From Rhyacophila brunnea (lineage: Eukaryota; Arthropoda; Insecta; Trichoptera; Rhyacophilidae), in contig JAGYXB010001582.1 in the NCBI GenBank assembly GCA_022495005.1, forward strand, positions 21,773 to 85,772: 64,000 bases of DNA. Reading direction: 5' to 3'. Below are positions 55,590-64,000 of this stretch, in pieces; position 1 is the first letter of the stretch; each line of letters starts with the position of its first letter. Below the pieces are notes generated by a model, which worked only from the letters and a program-made list of their open reading frames with translations, had not been told where the DNA came from and did not search any database. A program made the position numbers and the translations under genes.

Positions 55590-56450
55590 AGAATTATTTT
55601 TCGCAGCTCCGAATACTAATAAGGACTTAGCGTGAAAGTTACGAACTTCCCCACGCCTAAATTAGCAACGCCCTCTTCATTTCGCAGCTCCGAATACTAA
55701 TAAGGACTTAGCGTGAAAGTTACGAACTTCCCCACGCCTAGATTAGCAACACGTCTTCATTTCGCAGCTCCGAATACTATTAGGGGCTTAGCGTGGAAGC
55801 TAAGGACTTCCCCATGCCCTAATTAGCAACACTTTCTTCGTTTTGCTCTCCCCGAAGACTTATTTCTTTCTCGCTTCGAGAAAAGACTCGTTTGCTTCGA
55901 TAATAGACTTATTTCTTTATCGCTCCTCTCGAAGACTTGTTGTTTGCTCCGATAATAGACTTATTTCTTTATCGCTCCTCTCGAAGACTTGTGTTTTGCT
56001 CCGATAATAGACTTATTTCTTTATCGCTCCTCTCGAAGACTTGTTGTTTGCTTCGATAATAGACTTATTTCTTTATCGCTCCTCTCGAAGACTTGTTGTT
56101 TGCTTTGATAATAGACTTATTTCTTTATCGCTCCTCTCAAAGACTTGTTGTTTGCTTCGATAATAGACTTATTTCTTTATCGCTCCTCTCGAAGACTTGT
56201 TTGTTTCGCAGCTCCGAATACTAATAAGGACTTAGCGTGAAAGTCACGGACTTCCCCACGCCTTAATTAGCAACACGTTCTTCGTTTCGCTCTCCCCGAA
56301 GACTTATTTCTCTTTTGCTTCGAGAAAAGACTTGTCTTTCGCTTCGATCAGAGACTTATTTCTTTATCGCTCCTCGCGAAGTCTTATCGCTCGCTTCGAT
56401 AATAGACTTATTTCTTTATCGCTCCTCTCGAAGACTTATAGCTCGGTTTA
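55590..56450. repeat. Two-type tandem repeat block in the long-LTR element
   Basis: Type 1, about 78 bp, (gcagctccgaatactaataa, then ggacttagcgtgaaag) occurs three times from about 55602, again near 56210, and once more near 57015 at the end of ORF2. Type 2, about 52 bp, (ttcgataatagacttatttc, then tttatcgctcctctcgaag) occurs about eight times between 55895 and 56440. No long ORF crosses it. Confidence 0.8.
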
Positions 56451-56459
56451 GTTAGAGAC

Positions 56460-56963
56460 TTAGCTTACAGGCGATGGCGGTAGCGATCGCTTTGAGCGAC
56501 GCTTACCTGATCGGCCTATATGCTGATACTGACGTTTGGGGGGCGCATTCCGGATGGGGGCGTCTCGTAAGACTGCGTCCAACGCATCCCGCCACTCGCC
56601 AAAGGTAGTACCTTGATCTTTGCTCCAGGGCGTTGGGAAGTTGGTCCTCGCAGGGCGCCGCCCTCCCAACCGTCCCACTCTCCTAAATTCTCTCTTGGGG
56701 GGCGCTATCTTGATGGGGGCGTCTCGTAAGACTGCGTCCAACGCATCCAGCCTCTCGCCAAGGGTCATCTCTTCATTAGATATTGTCGAGTCAACAATTC
56801 TTTCCACTTCAGCTTCTCCATCGCTAAGTTCGGAATCTGTTCCTGAACTCGCCAGTAGTTCTTCCCGCACACATTCCTGCGCATCCATACGACGTTCTGA
56901 CAGGGCGTGCACTCCCTCGTCTCTGTCGTTGGTAGCTGTGGAAAGCGGCGTAAGTGATACCAC
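56460..56963 (-). CDS. Unrecognised small ORF3 of the long-LTR element
   Basis: An open frame of 167 codons follows an upstream stop near 57005. There is no ATG at its beginning; the first in-frame ATG is at about 56885 (MDAQECVREE), which would give about 141 aa. The sequence has an acidic first half and a basic second half, with an internal duplication of about 59 residues: LDALDAVLRDAPIKIAPPKR recurs as a near copy, RDALDAVLRDAPIRNAPPKR. The C-terminus is basic (GKRRSKRS). I do not recognise it. It could be an accessory protein or the remnant of a longer frame. Confidence 0.45.
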   Translation of the reverse strand: MVSLTPLSTATNDRDEGVHALSERRMDAQECVREELLASSGTDSELSDGEAEVERIVDSTISNEEMTLGERLDALDAVLRDAPIKIAPPKREFRRVGRLGGRRPARTNFPTPWSKDQGTTFGEWRDALDAVLRDAPIRNAPPKRQYQHIGRSGKRRSKRSLPPSPVS

Positions 56964-57039
56964 CGGGTCGTCTGCTCTTTCATTAGCCAGATTCTTCTCA
57001 AACTATTGCGCACCGCAGCTCCGAATACTAGTAAAGGAC

Positions 57040-58575
57040 TTAGCGTGGAAGCCATGCGCTTCCCCACGCCTTAACTAGTAACACTCTCTTCGTTATTAAT
57101 TTAAAGTATATTACACTTATCACTGATATGTATATCACGCTTATCATAATCATATATATCAAATTAATACTAGTATTTAAAACACTCTTATTACTAACAT
57201 TTTTATCAAATTTAATATTTAAATCTTTAGGAGGTAAACTATTTTTATTACGTGCAATTGCAGTAGTTGGCAATTTCTCTTCACCCGGCGCATCCAACGT
57301 ACTACCTACAATTGTCCACGTACTTCTGACTACGCTATTTGGACGGTCTGCAGTCGTTACAGATGGTAGTGTCTTTTGACACGCCGCAGAATTCTGTCCC
57401 CGACTACACCTGTCCCTAAGATCTAAAATATTTACAGAACCGAGGAAATCCGTAGAATTTTTGTTTTGTTTGTTATGGGCAGCCGTAGCTGAGTCCCATA
57501 ACTCTTGTTCTCCGTTATTGAGTATATCACCGCCTTTGAGACGATGATCATACACAACAACCTTATCGTCACTATATCTAGCTTTATCTATGTACATTAA
57601 GTTCATATCTTTCAATTCAAACCTAACGCTAACAAGATTAATTTTACTAAGTCTATACAATTTATTTTTAACATATTTAATACTAAAAGACTTACATTTA
57701 CTTGATCTTTGTTTTAAATAATGACCATAGTCATCTAACGCTGCTAGTTCTTCTTCGTTAAGTTTATTTCGCCTTAATTTGCCGAAGGTATTAACGTTCC
57801 GTAGTCGACGATTAGTTCTACTCTTCCTAATAATATTCTTAACGTCAGCCTCGTGGGGTCTGTTCGCTAATTTAAAAGGTAAGTCCCTTCCTAAAGTTTC
57901 GTTGCTCAATTGCAACGACGTCCGACTATCTAAACTATATACGTCATTATTAATATCAAGTGAACTGCCAGCTTCCGCTTTAGTATGGTTAGTACTATTA
58001 ATATTTTTGCACAAATGGTTAGCGGAAGCACAATAGTTCATTAGATTACTTGTTACAAGTGGTCTGTCGCCAGCTTCGACGAAACTACAGTTACTTACGT
58101 TTTCTGAAGTTCTCTGGACTGCAAGAGCGCCACTGCTTACACCTCCAATGCAACTACTGCTAGGTGTCATAGGCTGTTCACCTAGATAACCTTTTTCTTC
58201 CCTTTTGCTAACATTTACCTCACAATCTACTAATTCTAAACTATTCAAAAACTTTTTATATCTTACTTCGCCGCCGGTAAATAATTTAGCTCGCGAAGTC
58301 CCAACATTGGACAACGTCTTATTGCTATTATTTTTATTTTTAAAATTAGTTACTTCTTTAACAAAATTTTTAATATCGCGCTTGCGATTCTTTTCCGGTC
58401 TTACGCTTTTATCCTTTACAGGAGAAACTACACAAAGATTAACTTGGTTACTGGGGCCAGCTTCGACCTCACAGTGAACCTTAGGGTTAAATGATTTCAC
58501 CGGAAGGGTGTCCTTCAGTTCACTTTCACAGTTAACCCTATTTGCCAGAAGAGCGTCTATGTCACTAGCCACAAC
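57040..58575 (-). CDS. Unrecognised ORF2 of the long-LTR element
   Basis: About 511 codons are open after an in-frame UGA at 58576-58578. No ATG lies near the start; the first comes about 134 residues in. It shares the gag reading frame, so a gag-ORF2 fusion by stop readthrough is possible. The protein is rich in Asn, Ser and Lys; basic patches occur (RPEKNRKRDIKNF, KSRTNRRLRNVNTF). A hydrophobic stretch near the C-terminus (LIYMIMISVIYISVISVIYF) could be a membrane segment. No protease, reverse transcriptase or integrase motif is seen. The last residues are encoded by a type 1 repeat unit. Function unknown. Confidence 0.6.
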   Translation of the reverse strand, partial: VVASDIDALLANRVNCESELKDTLPVKSFNPKVHCEVEAGPSNQVNLCVVSPVKDKSVRPEKNRKRDIKNFVKEVTNFKNKNNSNKTLSNVGTSRAKLFTGGEVRYKKFLNSLELVDCEVNVSKREEKGYLGEQPMTPSSSCIGGVSSGALAVQRTSENVSNCSFVEAGDRPLVTSNLMNYCASANHLCKNINSTNHTKAEAGSSLDINNDVYSLDSRTSLQLSNETLGRDLPFKLANRPHEADVKNIIRKSRTNRRLRNVNTFGKLRRNKLNEEELAALDDYGHYLKQRSSKCKSFSIKYVKNKLYRLSKINLVSVRFELKDMNLMYIDKARYSDDKVVVYDHRLKGGDILNNGEQELWDSATAAHNKQNKNSTDFLGSVNILDLRDRCSRGQNSAACQKTLPSVTTADRPNSVVRSTWTIVGSTLDAPGEEKLPTTAIARNKNSLPPKDLNIKFDKNVSNKSVLNTSINLIYMIMISVIYISVISVIYFKLITKRVLLVKAWGSAWLPR

Positions 58576-58692
58576 TCAGCTGAACGGTGTTCGAGGAACG
58601 TTCGTGTCACCTTCTTGAGTCTTCTCTTCGGCGGTCCGCCAGTGTTCGTCGTCTTGGAGCCATCGACGATCAACCCGGCCCGCGAGCCGTCT

Positions 58693-59730
58693 TCATGGCT
58701 CCTTTCTGGTCTGCTGAGCTGCTTGCCTGTCTGGGCAATCCTTGTTTTCATGGAAGCCAGGACAATGTTGACAACGCCTTTGTCTGGCACTGCCTCGCTC
58801 TTCAACGCGAGGACGTGGGCGGTACGCAGGTCTTTCTGAATCGTTTTGCTGGTCTGATTGCCGTGGAGGCCTTTTATCAACAGCCTCCGTGGTCTTATCA
58901 GATTTCGCGTTAGTCTCTTGTACCGAACGCGGCTTCTCGCGCCAAGTATTTTGCTGAGCGGGTCTCCTTTCATTGTTCGCCTTGGGGGCATTTGCTGGAG
59001 ATGGCACGGAAGCCAATGCCGATTTCAATGGTCGAAGTGTATGAGCTACTTCAAGCAGCTCGTCCATCGTCTTCCATTTCTCTTGATTAACCCTTATTTG
59101 ATCGCTCACGGTGAGTAGGTCATAAAAGGTTGAAGCCAGGGTTTCCGACTTCATTTCCGGAAGGAGTACCTTGGCTAATTCCATCTTCTTCAGGAGGAAA
59201 CCATAAGCTCCCTCTTGAGGTCCTTGCTCTTTATGTTCGAGCTCCGTTCGTTGAGCACGACGCCTTGAAGGCGATTCGAAGTGCTCTTTCAGGTCGTTAC
59301 TAAACGACCGCCAACTGTCCGATGTGTCAATATTCTTGGCCCAAGTCTTGGCCTCTCCTCTGAGCTGACGTATAGCCAACTCTGTCCAATTCTCAGCTGG
59401 GTACTTCACAGCTTCGCAATATTCTCTGCAGCGTCGGAGAAAAAGTTCAACGCTCTGCTTTGGGCTACCCTCATAGGTGGAATGGAGTTCCGGCTTAACA
59501 TGGCATGGGGTACATACGGCTGGTTCAGGTGGTGCCATTTTTTGTTTGGGAGACGACGTGCTTACTTGCAAAAATGAATCTTCTTCGGGGAATACTTGCG
59601 CGTTTTGCAAGCCTTCTTCCAATATGAAGTCTTCTTCTACACTCGGACCCGAAACAGGGTTCGGCATAATTTCTTCGAATTCCTCCGTCCCCTGGAGTTG
59701 GAAGAAACGGACCTTCGACCGTAAATTCAT
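58693..59730 (-). CDS. Gag polyprotein of the long-LTR element
   Basis: 345 residues, from an ATG. Around residues 100-200 it has the retrotransposon Gag capsid pattern (FLRRCREYCEAVKYPAENWT, then LRGEAKTWAK, SWRSFSNDLKEHF). The C-terminal third is basic and disordered, with one zinc knuckle, CQHCPGFHENKDC. Its spacing is C-x2-C-x3-H-x4-C, one residue shorter before the His than the usual knuckle. Gag would form the particle that packages the element RNA. It ends in UGA; 38 further open codons lead to a second UGA and then ORF2 in the same frame. It belongs to a retrotransposon, not the host. Confidence 0.85.
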   Translation of the reverse strand: MNLRSKVRFFQLQGTEEFEEIMPNPVSGPSVEEDFILEEGLQNAQVFPEEDSFLQVSTSSPKQKMAPPEPAVCTPCHVKPELHSTYEGSPKQSVELFLRRCREYCEAVKYPAENWTELAIRQLRGEAKTWAKNIDTSDSWRSFSNDLKEHFESPSRRRAQRTELEHKEQGPQEGAYGFLLKKMELAKVLLPEMKSETLASTFYDLLTVSDQIRVNQEKWKTMDELLEVAHTLRPLKSALASVPSPANAPKANNERRPAQQNTWREKPRSVQETNAKSDKTTEAVDKRPPRQSDQQNDSERPAYRPRPRVEERGSARQRRCQHCPGFHENKDCPDRQAAQQTRKEP

Positions 59731-60586
59731 ATAAAAATTCAGCTATCGATTGCGCCGGTTTTCAGCTTCCTACGACCACCCGTTCGTCCGCAATCGACGT
59801 TTAAAGTATTTTGAGGGCATGCGCTGCTTGTCGCTGATAACCCTGAAGGCTTGCAGCTCCTGTTACAAGCGTCCAATCTTCTCCGTTTAAAATCTTATAT
59901 TGTAATAGGTACAGGCCTTCATGTACCTATACCCATGACGTCACGGTAGTTATGATAATTATCGAGATTTTAATATACAAAGTAGTATAAATTTATTTTT
60001 TTCAAAAATTTTTTTTCTTTGTCTGGGTTCTTGTACCTATACTTGTATGGTACTCAACTTTATATTAGAAAAAAGCTTAAAAATTCACACGAAATTTTTA
60101 TTGTGCATTTTATTCTTAATTCTATTATTTCTGTTACGGTGAGTAACACAATTTATTTTATACTTTCTTTATGGTTTAAAAGGGTCAGAAAGATCCTTTG
60201 GACAGTCTCATCGACATACTTTTGCTTAATGTCGGTATCTGACTCTAATAAATTACCAAAAGTATTTATTTTATTTATTCTTTCCTTTTCCAAGTATATC
60301 AAGAAAAGTATTCTATATACAGTCGCCTTTACGTATATATTCTTCTCCGAATTATATTTTTCAAAAGTATTCATCACTGGTTCCTCGTTAATGCGAGTTA
60401 CACTTTATTTCATTGTACTCACATTTATAAAGTTGAGGTAGATCGCTCTTGTAGCTCCGGTATAAGGTTCTTAAAACCTCTCAGGTAACCACAATTCATT
60501 GATACACTTCACAATATATTGTTTTTAAAATCTTTTAGTAGATCTTAGTTGTAGGATCGTTCAGGTTTTCGCAACCTGAAGATGCC

Positions 60587-60604
60587 GCACGCATTTAGGC
60601 GCCA
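60587..60604 (-). promoter_or_regulatory. Primer binding site of the long-LTR element
   Basis: On the minus strand TGGCGCCTAAATGCGTGC begins three bases after the 5' LTR. It opens with the same seven bases as the primer site of the element at 36981. Confidence 0.6.
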
Positions 60605-60607
60605 TAA

Positions 60608-63252
60608 TGACATGACCCGGCTCACGGCTAGCTCAATAATGCTACCGGGCCGTCACTGAGGAGACTAGTGATGAATTAGGAGAGGTGGATCTCCTTTGTA
60701 GTATCACAACTTTTGAATTCCCGAATAAAACTCTCAGCTGGTGTGGTGCCGAATTTATTCAGGTACTAGAGTTCACAGTCACACAATAAGGTTAACTGTC
60801 ATTGTTCCCGTAATTAAATCTCATTAAAGTATCAGTAAACTATTTATTTGTTCACTATAGGATCTCTGTGAAATCTTTCACAAATTCCCAAAAGTCACAC
60901 CTAATTCAGAGAATGTATACGCAGATATTCTTTGGATATTTTTAATTAATGAAATATTTTCCCATAAGAAAGAAAATATAAATTATTCTTTGGTCACACA
61001 GTATTAGGTTTATAAAAGAATAGAATTATTTTATTGTTGTTTATAAAGTTTATTTATGTTCTCAGTGTATTTACAAATATTTATTTGTGTTTACAGACTT
61101 GTTTACAAAAGGTTTGCTTAATGTTTACAAATTTATTTACTAAAATTTGTTTTTATGTTTATAAATTTGTTTACTAAAATTTATTTTATGATTATGTTTA
61201 CTTAATAAAGTTTCAAAATTTATTTTATAATTCCGAAAAAAGATTTGTAAAATTTATTATTACAAACTGAGTTTATTAATTTGTTTTTATAAAACAAATC
61301 CGATCACGTAATTTATCCCGATTACGTCACCTCGTATTATGAGTAATGAAAAATGAAATTACTCCGCGAGCGCGTTACTATCGACAGATACGTGGTATTC
61401 GAGCTACGTTTTAGCGGTCGACGTCACTACCGACAGATACGTGTTATTCGCGCTACGTTTTGCGGCACACGTCACGACCGGCAGATACGGGATATTCGCG
61501 TTACTTTTTGCCCGTCGATGGGGACTTATTGTAGGTAAATTTCACGAATGTTACTGAGAACCGTATCTCGTATCCGCGGAAGGACTGCTGCTTAGTAGGA
61601 GATCGCTGGTGAGAAGTGTAGAAACTAATGATTTTACGGAAAAAGGATGTCACCTTTTATACCCTCGGGATGGAGGTTTAACAGGAAACAGTCCGTAAGG
61701 GATAGCAGATGTATATCTTTCTCTCACGGGATAAATTTACGTATATCTCCCGTTCCTGGTAACTTTCTAATAGAGATATCTTCTAATTAAATCGGGTTAA
61801 ATTTACTCTACTTTATTTCCGCAAAATTAAGACTTAATAGGGGCGTTTTAAGCACCCTCTAGAACATGTCCTTTAAATACGTAGTTACGGTGACGTCAGC
61901 AAAATAGTTGATTTTATATGATTTTTCGTGTTCAAACGAAGGGGAAAGTTTTTAGCTTTCCAACGAGGTATCAGAATAGGTCCTCGTGTACTAAATAAGG
62001 GAATGGCAGTCTTTAAATTTAAAATGTCAAAATGAAAGGTTGACACCCACGTACTAGTCCTTTCCACCACTCTTGGCCTTTTTAGGCCAATAGAATTTTA
62101 CTAAGTTTTAATAAAACTATTTGGAGCCGCAGAAAACGTTTCATTCGATATTTACCTTTCGGACGAACATTATTACGTGAAAATACTATAATATTATACT
62201 TAACATTTCAACTTAAATATATAAATGCTTAATCCTAACAAGATGTTATTTACAAGCGACTACAAATTTATTTCGTCCTTAATAGTGGCTTTTCCATAGT
62301 AATCTAAACGTAACCTTGAATCTATTTTTATCCGGCAACTCAACACAGCCGGGCCGTAAATTCTAGTCGAACAGAATTCAGTTAAGGTTCAAGGTCACGC
62401 GCCAATTTGTGTTTTTAGTCGCAGTATTTGATTCTTTTATTACTTAGGAGGCAATTAAGATTTATTATTGTTTATGGGTAGAAACCCATCTATACCAGAA
62501 TCTCAAATTTTTCCAATTGTTACTTTTACAATATTCATTATAGTCAGCAAGTTATAGCATTAACAAAATCTATAATTATAATTACGCGTCTATAGATATA
62601 GATACGCGTTTACAATATTTTTATAACGGTAGTTAACTCCTATCTTGTATTGATAAAATTAGTATTAAAATTCTTTATTTACAATTATACAGTATATAAA
62701 TTTATAAATATTCAATTTTCTTTTCCAATTTTTATACACTTCCATTATAGCTATAAAAGTTATTGAAGCATGTACCTGCTTAATTTTACGTAAACAATCT
62801 CTCCCATAACTTATTTTCTAAGTTTAATGGAGATTTCCCGGAAATTATTTCCGAAATAGATCGATTTGAAATTTCATGGCGTGTCATTTCGAGGTCTGCG
62901 GTCACAGCGTTCCAATTACACTTGAACAGTCTCGATTCTCCGAGGCGAAATTTTTACGTAAAATTTTATTACATTTTACAAAGAAAAGGTTAACAACATA
63001 CATTTTACTGCCTAATACTAAACGATTACGCTACTGGTTACCTGTTCATGGTCTTTTTCGACCATTTCTTCTCTGCTTCTTCCATAGTTTAGGACCATGG
63101 GACTTATATATTCTGTTTGTACCTCGTCGTGGGGTTGTCGCACGGCTATTTGAGAAGTAGAATTGACTACAAGGCTAGATTTGTATAGTTATGTCGTTAA
63201 ACCATACTCTGCCATAAACACTAACTGAAGGTCGGCGTTTTTGTTCGTGTCA
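60608..63252 (-). repeat. 5' LTR (in element sense) of the long-LTR element
   Basis: 2645 bp. It carries the promoter for the gag transcript by family logic. Differences from the other LTR are mostly single transitions and two one-base indels. Confidence 0.88.
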
Positions 63253-63494
63253 TTACCTAACCATGTTATATTTTTTTGATTTTATTTTACTAATCATTTG
63301 TCTATTTGATAAAGAGAAGACAAAACTTATGTTCGATTCGTTCTAATGTATTAGGTTTTATGTTAGCGTTGAGAAACAAAGACCGATAAGTCACACCTAC
63401 TGGGTTCCTAAATACGATAAATTTGACAGTTAGTTCCAAATGCCGATAAATCCATCACTGTTTTGTCAATTTCTCCTTTACTGCTATGAAAATG
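63253..63494. other. Right flank of the long-LTR element
   Basis: AT-rich, no ORF or recognised element. The first four bases do not repeat those left of 52376. Confidence 0.4.
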
Positions 63495-64000
63495 GTAAAA
63501 GAGGATAAGTTTTGATAAAATTGAGTTTTCATATTTCGACGCTTCTTCCCTATTACCTTTCAAACGCTGTCAACCGCAGGCTGTCCATGAATGAAATGTA
63601 AAAGAGGATAAGTTTTGATAAAATTGAGTTTTCATATTTCGACGCTTGTTCCCTATTACCTTTCAAACGCTGTCAACCGCAGGCTGTCCATGAATGAAAG
63701 GTAAAAGAGGATAAGTTTTGATAAAATTGAGTTTTCATATTTTGACGCTTGTTCCCTATTACCTTTCAAACGCTGTCAACCGCAGGATGTCCATGAATGA
63801 AAGGTAAAAGAGGATAAATTTTGATAAAATTGAGTTTTCATATTTCGACGCTTGTTCCCTATTACCTTTCAAACGCTGTCAACAGCAGGCTGTCCATGAA
63901 TGAAAGGTAAAAGAGGATAAGTTTTGATGAAATTGAGTTTTCATATTTCGACGCTTGTTCCCTATTACCTTTCAAACGCTGTCAACCGCAGGCTGTCCAT
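63495..64000. repeat. 103-bp tandem satellite, nearly five units, running off the window
   Basis: Units begin gtaaaagaggataagttttg at 63495, 63598, 63701, 63804 and 63907, exactly 103 bp apart, with a few substitutions each. Every unit holds ttacctttca and, about 30 bases later across the junction, its complement tgaaaggtaa, so each could form a small hairpin. Confidence 0.92.

Larger units (their letters stand above)
52376..63252 (-). mobile_element. Long-LTR retrotransposon with gag and unknown ORFs but no visible pol
   Basis: Two direct repeats of about 2.65 kb (52376-55023 and 60608-63252) differ at roughly two dozen sites (under 1%), so the insertion is young. In transcription sense (minus strand) the LTRs start TGACACGAAC and end GGTCATGTCA. 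A primer site follows the 5' LTR and a purine tract precedes the 3' LTR. The 5.6-kb interior has gag, ORF2, a small ORF3 and a tandem-repeat block; no reverse transcriptase, RNase H or integrase motif is visible. The bases just outside (gttg and ttac) do not form a target duplication. Confidence 0.88.

Noticed and set aside
55895..56450. Possible CRISPR-like array
   Set aside because: Units are contiguous tandem repeats without unique spacers, in a eukaryotic LTR element.
57040..58575. ORF2 as a reverse transcriptase or envelope gene
   Set aside because: No RT, protease, RNase H or integrase motif is visible. One hydrophobic stretch is not enough for an envelope call, since no signal peptide, cleavage site or cysteine pattern is seen.
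58557..58991. 144-codon minus-strand ORF overlapping the gag 3' end
   Set aside because: It lies in another frame over Gag coding sequence. Its downstream part could be a frameshift extension of Gag, but no slippery site was evident, so it is not listed as a gene.

Overview
The window is AT-rich eukaryotic nuclear DNA, almost certainly from an insect. The genes have GT-AG introns, mariner, hAT, Harbinger and pogo-type DNA transposons are abundant, and short TTAGG-type tracts (the insect telomere motif) occur inside introns. The order cannot be fixed from this window.

Four conserved protein-coding genes can be assembled exon by exon. (1) A p24-alpha cargo receptor (TMED4/9-like), minus strand, 3199-12744, 4 exons, 213 aa. 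(2) SMYD5, a SET-MYND methyltransferase, plus strand, 13238-28548, 7 exons, 387 aa. It is head-to-head with the p24 gene across a 493-bp presumed bidirectional promoter. (3) A divergent alpha-tubulin, minus strand, 32764-45660, 5 exons, 443 aa, with no acidic C-terminal tail and no lysine in the K40 loop. (4) DDRGK1 (UFBP1), minus strand, 46776-50231, 5 exons, 290 aa. SMYD5 and the tubulin converge; DDRGK1 lies upstream of the tubulin in the same orientation. These are independent housekeeping or specialised genes, not an operon.

Most of the remaining sequence is transposable elements, many in introns. At 48-1751 is a hAT element with an exact 8-bp target duplication and a nested TTAA element. 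Four mariner copies are present, all with broken transposases; copy C in a tubulin intron is split by an LTR element that has no evident pol. SMYD5 intron 4 holds a four-level nest: pogo-type MITE, two Harbinger-type elements, a 2.84-kb element with ends GGGCATTTTCGCC, and a second pogo-type MITE. Between SMYD5 and the tubulin is a Tigger/pogo transposase relic split by a 1.4-kb hairpin element with arms of about 680 bp.

From 51.3 kb onward no host gene is visible. There is the 3' end of a DIRS-type tyrosine-recombinase element next to a perfect 56-bp inverted repeat. A 10.9-kb LTR element follows at 52376-63252, with LTRs of about 2.65 kb, a gag ORF, two unrecognised ORFs, an internal tandem-repeat block and no visible reverse transcriptase or integrase. 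A 103-bp tandem satellite runs off the right end.

The least familiar items are the pol-less long-LTR element with gag and ORF2 in one frame across two UGA codons, the hairpin element, the GGGCATT-ended element and the tailless alpha-tubulin.
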